Assembly: GCA_020216575.1 (NCBI GenBank)
Contig: JAIUYC010000181.1
Coordinates: 1-7,097, forward strand
Source: Coleofasciculus sp. S288
GTDB lineage: Bacteria; Cyanobacteriota; Cyanobacteriia; Cyanobacteriales; Coleofasciculaceae
DNA length: 7,097 nucleotides
Direction: 5' to 3'
Made by a program: the position numbers and the translations under genes. Shown here one piece after another: positions 1-5,252 of this stretch. Position 1 is the stretch's first letter; each line of letters opens with the position of its first letter. Under the pieces are notes generated by a model that saw nothing but the letters and a program-made list of their open reading frames with translations, did not search any database and was not told where the DNA came from.

Positions 1-1462
1 AATATTCCTCGTCTCCATCCTCAAAATCATTGTTAATTACCTTCGGCGGCTGACCGAGTATAATTCCGCCCAGATTCCCTTCTCGTCCGAGGTCAGGAAA
101 GGTTAAAGTTAGTGCATAGTTAAAAATATTAGCTTCTGGGTTATCTGGCAGGTCAAGCGCTCTAGCTTGTGTAAAACCAAGCCAACCCCCTAAGACGAAA
201 TTCTTGCTGAATTGATAGCTAGCTTCAAGACCATAAGAATTGGCAACGATCGCTTCGCTTTCATCATCAAACGGATCGTTGGCGCGATCGCTACCCGTTC
301 CCGTATCCACAATATTAAAGGAGCGGACGTAAACTAAGCCGACACCCAGGCGATCGTTAGGCGTGAAGGTTAATTGCGCGATCGCACCATAGGGAGCAGC
401 CGTTAAACCCGTCTTGGGTTCGCTTGCATCATCGGCTGAATAGCCCAAACTCAAACTGACAACATCACCGAACTCGTAGACCATACCCACCCCAGCATCT
501 CCACCTTGCCGCACAATTGGGTTTTGCTCTCCAAACCGGGAAATGCCTTCTCCTTGATTGGGATTAATTTCTCTAAGAAACAAGTCCAGATCAGCATCCT
601 CAGCGGCAACGTAAACCGTCAAGTCATCCCCAACGGGGAAGCGATATTCCGCTTTGCTCAATTCCACATCACCATCATCATCTCCCTCAAATCCCAATCG
701 AGCCATCTCGGTACCCGTAGCATCCCCAAGTTCGGGAAGGCTTCTCCCTCGCAAGCGCAACCTGAGGCGGTCTTCCCCCGTAAAGCTGGTGCTCAACGTT
801 AGCTCTGCTTCATTACCGAAGGTAATGTTATCGTCGATTGGCTCGCCACTTCCATCTGCCTTTTTCCCACCCCCAGCCCAACTCAGGGCAAAAGTCGCTT
901 CTCCTTGCAGTTTGGTCGTCGTTGAAAACTGATTTTCCTGCACTTCCTCCAGTTTTTCGATTCGTCCTTGCAGTTCGGTTAGCTCTATCTCAAACTCCTG
1001 GGCCAATCGCTGCCATGTGGCTAAGTCTTGCGACGTAGCTAAATTGCCTGTCAGCGATTGAATACGGCTCAAGCAAGCTTTCAACGCTACGGCAAACTCG
1101 TATCGGGTTAAAGGGCGATTTCCTCGAAACGTGCCGTCAGGATATCCAGAAAGGCAACCATAGCGTTGACCGAGAGATTGCAAAACTTGGAACTCCCAAT
1201 CAACGGGTTCGATGTCCGAAAGTTCGGAAACTGGAGTAATGTGAGATAAAGGGTCAGTAGATGGAACCTCTGAAAGTTCGGAACCTAAGCTAAGCTGATC
1301 ACTTTCCTGCTCCCTCGCTCCCTCGCTGCCCCGCTCCCCTGGGATAGAGTGCAGTTGTTCAACTACGGGAACGGCTTCTGCTCGGGCAGCGTTCCCCCAC
1401 AGCAAAGCCACACCAAGCACAGTTGGCAAAATTCCCACAGCTAGAGAGAGAGTATTTGGCAT
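1..1462 (-). CDS. Iron-uptake-type porin (SLH domain plus OprB-like beta barrel), C-terminus cut by window edge
   Basis: An outer-membrane channel protein of the cyanobacterial SLH/OprB porin family (SomA/SomB-like; often annotated 'iron uptake porin'), passing small solutes or ions through the outer membrane. The frame is open without a stop from the ATG at 1462 to the window edge, about 487 residues. In order: a signal peptide at about 1-28 (hydrophobic core, then ARA before E29); a low-complexity acidic linker at about 35-80; an SLH domain at about 84-135 with the hallmark segments DWEFQVLQSL, GYPDGTFRGNRPLTRYEF and a Cys pair around it (RYGC, KACL); a coiled coil at about 145-175; QFSTTTKL at the start of the barrel; then alternating barrel strands to the edge, including GREGNLGGIIL near the end. 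By comparison with the family perhaps 40-60 residues are missing beyond position 1. The SLH domain normally anchors such porins to cell-wall material. The ATG was chosen because it directly precedes the signal peptide; no strong Shine-Dalgarno is visible. The actual substrate cannot be read from sequence. Confidence 0.93.
   Translation of the reverse strand, partial: MPNTLSLAVGILPTVLGVALLWGNAARAEAVPVVEQLHSIPGERGSEGAREQESDQLSLGSELSEVPSTDPLSHITPVSELSDIEPVDWEFQVLQSLGQRYGCLSGYPDGTFRGNRPLTRYEFAVALKACLSRIQSLTGNLATSQDLATWQRLAQEFEIELTELQGRIEKLEEVQENQFSTTTKLQGEATFALSWAGGGKKADGSGEPIDDNITFGNEAELTLSTSFTGEDRLRLRLRGRSLPELGDATGTEMARLGFEGDDDGDVELSKAEYRFPVGDDLTVYVAAEDADLDLFLREINPNQGEGISRFGEQNPIVRQGGDAGVGMVYEFGDVVSLSLGYSADDASEPKTGLTAAPYGAIAQLTFTPNDRLGVGLVYVRSFNIVDTGTGSDRANDPFDDESEAIVANSYGLEASYQFSKNFVLGGWLGFTQARALDLPDNPEANIFNYALTLTFPDLGREGNLGGIILGQPPKVINNDFEDGDEEY
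1306..1343 (-). repeat. In-frame GC-rich tandem repeat inside the porin gene
   Basis: Read on the minus strand this is a purine-rich stretch built of GAGGGAGC-like octamers (two exact copies followed by a degenerate one, preceded by a related GGGGAGCGGGGC). It encodes porin residues about 41-53, a charged run rich in Glu, Gly and Arg lying between signal peptide and SLH domain. Its composition is unlike the rest of the gene. Similar GGGAGC-type low-complexity repeats are familiar from cyanobacterial intergenic DNA (knowledge from memory), so capture of such a repeat by the coding region is the likely origin. Confidence 0.6.
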
Positions 1463-1583
1463 TCTTTATCTTCATACCCAGGTAAAAAACACAACTGGAA
1501 AAACGTCAACTTCCCAGACAGCACTTTTGCTAGGGTGGGCAATGCCCACCCTACTGCTAATTTCTCTTTTGCAACAGGTCTAA
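1463..1583 (-). promoter_or_regulatory. Intergenic leader between aldo/keto reductase and porin
   Basis: This 121-base gap must hold the porin's translation start region and, if the porin is transcribed separately, its promoter. It contains a perfect hairpin (1531-1553). A TTGACG hexamer lies on the minus strand at 1509-1504, but no convincing -10 box follows at 16-18 bases, so I do not call a specific promoter. The stretch just upstream of the ATG is A-rich (AAGATAAAGA) with no strong Shine-Dalgarno. Confidence 0.4.
1531..1553. repeat. Short perfect palindromic hairpin (TAGGGTGGGCA / TGCCCACCCTA)
   Basis: Eleven bases at 1531-1541 are exactly complementary to 1543-1553, giving a GC-rich stem with a loop of about 3 bases. 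It sits 31 bases beyond the reductase stop codon in the direction of transcription, where it could act as a transcription terminator, though the minus strand shows only a short GCAAAAG and no T-run after it. The same motif is a common dispersed palindrome in cyanobacterial intergenic regions (from memory), so it may simply be a member of a repeat family. Confidence 0.7.
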
Positions 1584-2561
1584 TTATCCCGCAGCAGCTG
1601 CAACTACATCCTGGCTCGATGGTGTTGGGGCATTTTTCATGCAGTGAACCAGATGTTTTCGTTCCTCAGCAGACAAAATGCGATCGCCTGCTTTAGCATT
1701 TATAGCAGCTTGTGCAGGAGATTTAGCACCAGGAATCACCACAGGTTGTACTGGATGAGATATTGCAAAACGCAAAGCGGCTGTAACCATCTCCTCTCCA
1801 GGCTTCAATACAGTTTTGAGGCGCTCTACTTTCGCTAATTTGCGCTCTAATTTCTCCTTGGCAGTTTCATCCTCGAACCACTCAGAGCGAACGGTATCTG
1901 TAAAGACTGTACCCGGTGAATAGTTGCCAGACAGCAAACCCTTACCGAGGGGACCCCGCACTAAGACGGCGATACCGTGTTCTTGGCAATAGGGTAGGAA
2001 GTCCGATTCAGCTTTTCGATTCAACAGGGAGTAGTCTAGTTCTACGACACTACAGGTATTGTTCGCATTGAATCGTTGGAGAACCTCAAATTTATCGGTG
2101 GATATGCCGTAGGCGCGGATGTACCCTTGCTGTTTGAGTAACTCAAACCCTTCCAGGTAAACGCTCGGGTCTTCGATTTTACCCTCATGGCACAGCATCA
2201 CGTCGATCCAATCAGTACGCAACCGATAAAGTGAAGCATGAGTACACAAGCGAATCATATCGACTGTAGTCATGGGTACAGTTTGACCGGTGCGTCTGCC
2301 CCAGCGACCAATTTTGGTAACGATATGGACTTGATCGCGAATGCCCTTGAGCGCCTGCCCCAAGCGTTCTTCTGACAAACCTGTAGGGATGCCATAAGAC
2401 TCCGCCGAGTCAAATAGATTCACCCCATTATCGAAAGCACTACGAACCGTAGCTAATGCAGTCGCTTCGTCGATTTCGCCCCATTGATTGCCGATATTCC
2501 AGGTGCCCATACCAATAGCTGACACCTTGAATCCAGTTTTGCCAAATTCACGATAAAGCAT
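1584..2561 (-). CDS. Aldo/keto reductase family oxidoreductase
   Basis: A cytosolic NAD(P)H-dependent oxidoreductase with the (alpha/beta)8 barrel of the AKR family, expected to reduce aldehydes or ketones to alcohols; the physiological substrate is unknown. The protein is 325 residues, the usual length. The N-terminal strand LGxTG is represented by FGKTGFKVSAIGMGTWNIG (5-24). The catalytic tetrad is complete: Asp51 (NLFDSAESYG), Tyr56, Lys83 (VTKIG) and His125 (MLCHEG). The coenzyme-binding end is seen in YGIST (151-155), VRGPLGKGLLSG (201-212) and VVIPGAKSPAQ (274-284). The ATG at 2561 is supported by AAGGAG with an 8-base spacer. The gene follows the glycosyltransferase by 136 bases containing an inverted repeat, so it may be a separate transcript; a link to the upstream export/glycosylation genes is not shown. 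The C-terminus ends in a small Ala-rich tail. Confidence 0.94.
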   Translation of the reverse strand: MLYREFGKTGFKVSAIGMGTWNIGNQWGEIDEATALATVRSAFDNGVNLFDSAESYGIPTGLSEERLGQALKGIRDQVHIVTKIGRWGRRTGQTVPMTTVDMIRLCTHASLYRLRTDWIDVMLCHEGKIEDPSVYLEGFELLKQQGYIRAYGISTDKFEVLQRFNANNTCSVVELDYSLLNRKAESDFLPYCQEHGIAVLVRGPLGKGLLSGNYSPGTVFTDTVRSEWFEDETAKEKLERKLAKVERLKTVLKPGEEMVTAALRFAISHPVQPVVIPGAKSPAQAAINAKAGDRILSAEERKHLVHCMKNAPTPSSQDVVAAAAG

Positions 2562-2569
2562 GGAATCTT

Positions 2570-2575
2570 CTCCTT
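2570..2575 (-). promoter_or_regulatory. Shine-Dalgarno site of the aldo/keto reductase
   Basis: The minus strand reads AAGGAG here, 8 bases before the ATG at 2561. It fixes the start of the reductase. Confidence 0.8.
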
Positions 2576-2612
2576 TTTATTATTTCTTGTGAATGAATAG
2601 CAAGATACCCAG

Positions 2613-2689
2613 GTAGGTTGGGTTGAGGAAACGAAACCCAACGTTGCACACTTAGTTGTTGGGTAACGCTTACGCTCTACCCAACCTAC
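2613..2689. repeat. Nested inverted repeat between glycosyltransferase and aldo/keto reductase
   Basis: Two stems lie one inside the other. The outer arms GTAGGTTGGGT (2613-2623) and ACCCAACCTAC (2679-2689) match perfectly over 11 bases; the inner arms ACCCAAC (2636-2642) and GTTGGGT (2658-2664) match perfectly over 7. The element fills 77 of the 136 bases of the gap and starts 8 bases after the glycosyltransferase stop in the direction of transcription. The GTAGGTTGGGT/ACCCAACCTAC ends are of a kind widespread in cyanobacterial intergenic DNA (from memory), so this looks like a MITE-like or REP-like palindromic unit. It could also stop or attenuate transcription, but there is no T-run after the stem. 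Confidence 0.8.
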
Positions 2690-2697
2690 TAATCTTC

Positions 2698-3831
2698 TTA
2701 ATAGGTCGTATGTACAGGAGTAGTCGATGAATTCGATCGCTCCTTGGGTAACTCGCGCCTATCAGATGCCGAGTTTTTGACTGAATCAGCACCAACTAAT
2801 CGACTATGGCGATTAGAAATATAACGGTTGAGCTTCTTCTCCCAAGAAACTAATGTTTTCTCAAGGGAAATCATTCTTTCCTTTCCTAAAAAAGCAAAAC
2901 GCTCAACTAGGGGTTGAATAATTTCTTCGCGTCGCCGCCTTCCCAACTTCTTGTAGCGTTTTTTGAAGTATTTGCTTTCAACTAAATCCCACTTTTCCTG
3001 AAAATGGAGTAAGCTTGCCAGCTCCCAAGCATCACTCCAACGTATCATGAAGTAAGGAAGGTCTGTCAACTTGAGCGGCGGTGCTGGAGGATGCGTCAGG
3101 AACGTGACGACTGATGCGGGTTCGAGGTAAACTTCGCCGCCAATTCTGTGTACGGTCATGCAGAAATCGAGGTATTCTTTTGTACAAGAGAACCCTTCAT
3201 CGAGCAAACCAACTTGTTCAAAGAGTTCTGTTCGTACCAACATGGAGTGGAATTCAACAAATCCAGTGGGTTGGCGTTTTAGGCGATCGCTTACTTCCGA
3301 AATACGCCGATTTTGATAAAACGTTTTCTCGAAAACTTGCCATTTGCCCTTCTCATCAGGACTTTGAGGTATTACGCTAGGTTGCCCCTTGACAAATAGC
3401 GCAAGTTCCTCTTCAGGCATATATTCCCCACCCGCACAGTGGATAATTTCATGGACGGGTGTGTATTGACATACGAGGGAACCGACGACGGTTGCTCCAG
3501 TTTCCTCTGTACAATCTACTAATGCCTTAAGCCAACCTGGGGAGAAAATTACATCATTATCAACGAAAACGACATATTTACTTTTCACCTGACGCAGGCC
3601 GAAGTTTCTTGCTTGATTGGGGGAGAGGAAGTAATTAGAGCGAAGGAGTTGAAATCCTTTTTCTTGGGCTTGGGTTTCCAGGTAACGCCGCAGTTTAGTG
3701 GGCGAGTTATTGTCTACATAGACTAATTTGAAGGGAAATTTTGTATTTTCGTAGAGGCTCTCTAGGGACGCAGGGGCGAACTGGAAACGCTCTCGCGGTA
3801 CAACAACAATTGTGACTTGTGGTTCTGACAT
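2698..3831 (-). CDS. Glycosyltransferase family 2 protein
   Basis: A GT-A fold, metal-dependent sugar transferase moving a sugar from a nucleotide-sugar donor to an acceptor; probably cytosolic or membrane-associated, since no transmembrane segment is evident. It has 377 residues. The GT2 core covers about 5-245: VTIVVV (6-11), the donor-binding Asp40 in LVYVDNNSP, NQARNFGLR (72-80), and the DXD metal site Asp91-Asn92-Asp93 in YVVFVDNDV followed by PGWL. Later FHSMLVRTELFEQVGLLDEGF (start 194) and KEYLDF (218-223) correspond to the acceptor-loop/ED region of the family. The C-terminal third (260-377) is not obviously GT2: it holds a very basic patch at about 287-303 (KKRYKK, GRRRREE) and a polar tail. 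The ATG is well supported by AAGGAGG with an 8-base spacer. It follows the phosphatase by 32 bases, so co-transcription with phosphatase and ABC exporter is likely; acceptor and sugar are unknown. Confidence 0.88.
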   Translation of the reverse strand: MSEPQVTIVVVPRERFQFAPASLESLYENTKFPFKLVYVDNNSPTKLRRYLETQAQEKGFQLLRSNYFLSPNQARNFGLRQVKSKYVVFVDNDVIFSPGWLKALVDCTEETGATVVGSLVCQYTPVHEIIHCAGGEYMPEEELALFVKGQPSVIPQSPDEKGKWQVFEKTFYQNRRISEVSDRLKRQPTGFVEFHSMLVRTELFEQVGLLDEGFSCTKEYLDFCMTVHRIGGEVYLEPASVVTFLTHPPAPPLKLTDLPYFMIRWSDAWELASLLHFQEKWDLVESKYFKKRYKKLGRRRREEIIQPLVERFAFLGKERMISLEKTLVSWEKKLNRYISNRHSRLVGADSVKNSASDRRELPKERSNSSTTPVHTTY

Positions 3832-3839
3832 GGGAGATT

Positions 3840-3846
3840 CCTCCTT
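3840..3846 (-). promoter_or_regulatory. Shine-Dalgarno site of the glycosyltransferase
   Basis: The minus strand reads AAGGAGG, a near-consensus site 8 bases before the ATG at 3831. It is the strongest ribosome-binding site in the window and lies in the 32-base gap after the phosphatase stop. Confidence 0.87.
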
Positions 3847-3863
3847 GTGGTCATTGGTGTTGC

Positions 3864-5252
3864 TTATGATTTCAGGCAGATCCCCAACTTCTTTGCTGAA
3901 ACCCTGATACTACTAGATGAATTTGATTCAGAAGTCGGGGATCTGAATTGTCTTTTCATAGTTGCGATCGGCAACCCCAAATTCATCGCTTGCAGTACGG
4001 GGGATTGGTTGGGTGAGGGATAGTGAATAACACTGATTGCCCCTTGGCAAAGCTGCAAATTTTCAAGTTGTTCTGAACCTTTGCCGAGTACCTGACTCAT
4101 GAAACGCCTGATAGTCACTTCAGGGGCAATGACTAGTCCAGTTACTAACTCACTTAAAGTATCTTCAGAAGAAGAACGGGCGGAAATGGTTTGCTGCCAA
4201 TCATCGGGGAAGTCCTCTCGCAACACTTGAAATTGCACGGTTGCGGGATGGTATTGGAGCAGTTGTTTTTCAATGGCTTGGCAGTTGTCGGACGCAGCAT
4301 TCAGGCTGAAGTGAATAGTTTCGTCTTTGAGTAATTGGGCGAGTTTTTGAGTCTGCTCTGGATTAGTTGTGCCACAGGGAACTAGTAGCAGACGTATCCC
4401 TCGACGCCCTTGCTTGAGTTTGGGCAGAGTTTTTCCTAAATGGGTGGTGAGGTTGAGGGCTTCTAGTTGCGCTGGATTGCTTGCGCCTGCTGGAAAAGAT
4501 AGGACACTCAACCCACAGTTACACTGCTGAAGTGCATGGTAGTGTGCGGGTGTTATCCCTAGTGCTGTGTTAATTAAGGCACGGTTTGTACCGCCGTGAC
4601 TGACGAGCAACAAGGTTTGACCAATATGGCGCGGTAGTATTTCCTGCCAAAATTGTCGTGCTTGCTCGTAGAGGTTTAGTACTGGAAAGACGGAATTTTC
4701 GGAGCGCTCGATGAGGAATGATGAATCAGAAATGACAAATTCCTTCTGCCCGATTGGTGAGCCTGTCGAACCACTGCCCTCTGCCTCCTGCCTTCTCATC
4801 TCAAACTGGTGGGGACGTTCTTGCCAACAGCGATAGTCTTCTGGAAATTGCTCCCGGACATAGCTGTAGGGTAAGCCCTCCCAATAGTGCATACTAATTT
4901 CTTTGAGGTTGTCAGCGACTTGTAGGAGAGGTAGAGCTTCTGTGGCTGTACTCAAAGCTGCCAGAATTTCGTTAGCTGTCTGTTGAGTACGTTTGAGAGG
5001 ACTGGTGTAAATGGCGTCTATAGCGAGTTCTCTAAGGGCAAGACCTGTTTGGTAAGCTGAGTTACGTCCGGTTTCGGTTAAGACAGAATCATCACAACTG
5101 CCTTGGTATAAACCTTTTTCGTTGTAGGTACTCCGACCATGACGTACTAGAATAACTCGCGTAGTGGGAGTTTGACGGATGCCCAATCTCATATCAAGGT
5201 CGGAGTGCATAGGAATTTTTCTCATTGGGTTGGTCGTCACTATCGATCGCAC
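3864..5252 (-). CDS. Two-domain histidine phosphatase with a degenerate C-terminal domain
   Basis: A cytosolic member of the histidine phosphatase (phosphoglycerate mutase-like) superfamily; the substrate is unknown, with sugar phosphates or similar small esters plausible. Numbering is from the longest frame (462 residues). The N-terminal domain (about 30-270) has all key parts: VRHGRSTYN with phospho-acceptor His38, the Arg-containing SPLKRTQQTA (84-93), KEISMHYWEG with Glu118, and LLVSHGGTNR with His219. The C-terminal half repeats the fold but its catalytic boxes read LLLVPCGTTN (288-297) and VIAPEV (374-379), so both histidines and the first Arg are gone. Between Met152 and FPVL there are about 25 more residues than I expect for this family, and the last 26 residues come from palindromic DNA. 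Start: ATGs at 5252, 5225, 5210 and 5192 are possible, none with a good Shine-Dalgarno. The one at 5192 begins 1 base after the ABC stop and gives the most family-like N-terminus; from 5252 the frame overlaps the ABC gene by 59 bases. Confidence 0.87.
   Translation of the reverse strand: MRSIVTTNPMRKIPMHSDLDMRLGIRQTPTTRVILVRHGRSTYNEKGLYQGSCDDSVLTETGRNSAYQTGLALRELAIDAIYTSPLKRTQQTANEILAALSTATEALPLLQVADNLKEISMHYWEGLPYSYVREQFPEDYRCWQERPHQFEMRRQEAEGSGSTGSPIGQKEFVISDSSFLIERSENSVFPVLNLYEQARQFWQEILPRHIGQTLLLVSHGGTNRALINTALGITPAHYHALQQCNCGLSVLSFPAGASNPAQLEALNLTTHLGKTLPKLKQGRRGIRLLLVPCGTTNPEQTQKLAQLLKDETIHFSLNAASDNCQAIEKQLLQYHPATVQFQVLREDFPDDWQQTISARSSSEDTLSELVTGLVIAPEVTIRRFMSQVLGKGSEQLENLQLCQGAISVIHYPSPNQSPVLQAMNLGLPIATMKRQFRSPTSESNSSSSIRVSAKKLGICLKS
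3877..3945. repeat. Long imperfect palindrome at the 3' end of the phosphatase gene
   Basis: CAGATCCCCAACTTCT (3877-3892) and AGAAGTCGGGGATCTG (3930-3945) pair over 16 bases with a single mismatch (3886 against 3936), enclosing a 37-base loop. Palindromes with the core GATCCCCGACTTCT are, from memory, a frequent dispersed repeat in cyanobacterial genomes. Here the element is inside the open frame, encoding phosphatase residues about 436-459, and the stop codon follows 11 bases after it. It could also form an RNA hairpin just ahead of the glycosyltransferase ribosome-binding site. Confidence 0.8.
4689..4796 (-). repeat. Repeat-like in-frame insertion in the phosphatase (heptamer tract and neighbours)
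   Basis: The DNA at 4773-4793 is three successive heptamers on the plus strand (ACTGCCC, TCTGCCT, CCTGCCT), with a further TTCTGCC at 4744-4750. Between them lies GGTGAGCCTGTCGAACC (4756-4772), and below them an ATGA-rich tract at about 4710-4730. Such pieces resemble STRR-type heptanucleotide repeats and other intergenic filler of cyanobacteria rather than phosphatase coding sequence. They encode residues about 153-188, a Gly/Ser/Glu-rich linker, with no frame disruption. The exact borders are estimated from where family-like sequence (QFEM, then FPVL) stops and resumes. Confidence 0.6.

Noticed and set aside
506..1038. Plus-strand open frames over the porin gene, candidate small proteins.
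   Set aside because: They are antisense to a clearly coding minus-strand frame with family motifs and have no recognisable domains or ribosome-binding sites.
1504..1509. TTGACG on the minus strand as a -35 box for the porin.
   Set aside because: No acceptable -10 hexamer lies 16-18 bases downstream; the nearest TATGAA is about 27 bases away.
1474..2615. The 11-mer ATACCCAGGTA occurs at both 1474-1484 and 2605-2615, upstream of the porin and the reductase, suggesting a shared operator.
   Set aside because: Several 11-base coincidences are expected in 7 kb, the distances to the two starts differ (12 and 44 bases), and the second copy runs into the nested inverted repeat.
2453..2641. A 62-residue minus-strand frame overlapping the reductase start and the intergenic repeat.
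   Set aside because: It lies in another frame of the reductase gene and extends into repeat DNA; no family resemblance or start signal.
1306..4793. The tandem repeat tracts as a CRISPR array.
   Set aside because: Units are 7-8 bases, directly adjacent, without spacers, and lie inside coding frames.
3864..5252. The phosphatase as a pseudogene.
   Set aside because: The frame is intact over 462 residues, the N-terminal catalytic set is complete, and it sits in a tight operon. Loss seems limited to the C-terminal domain.
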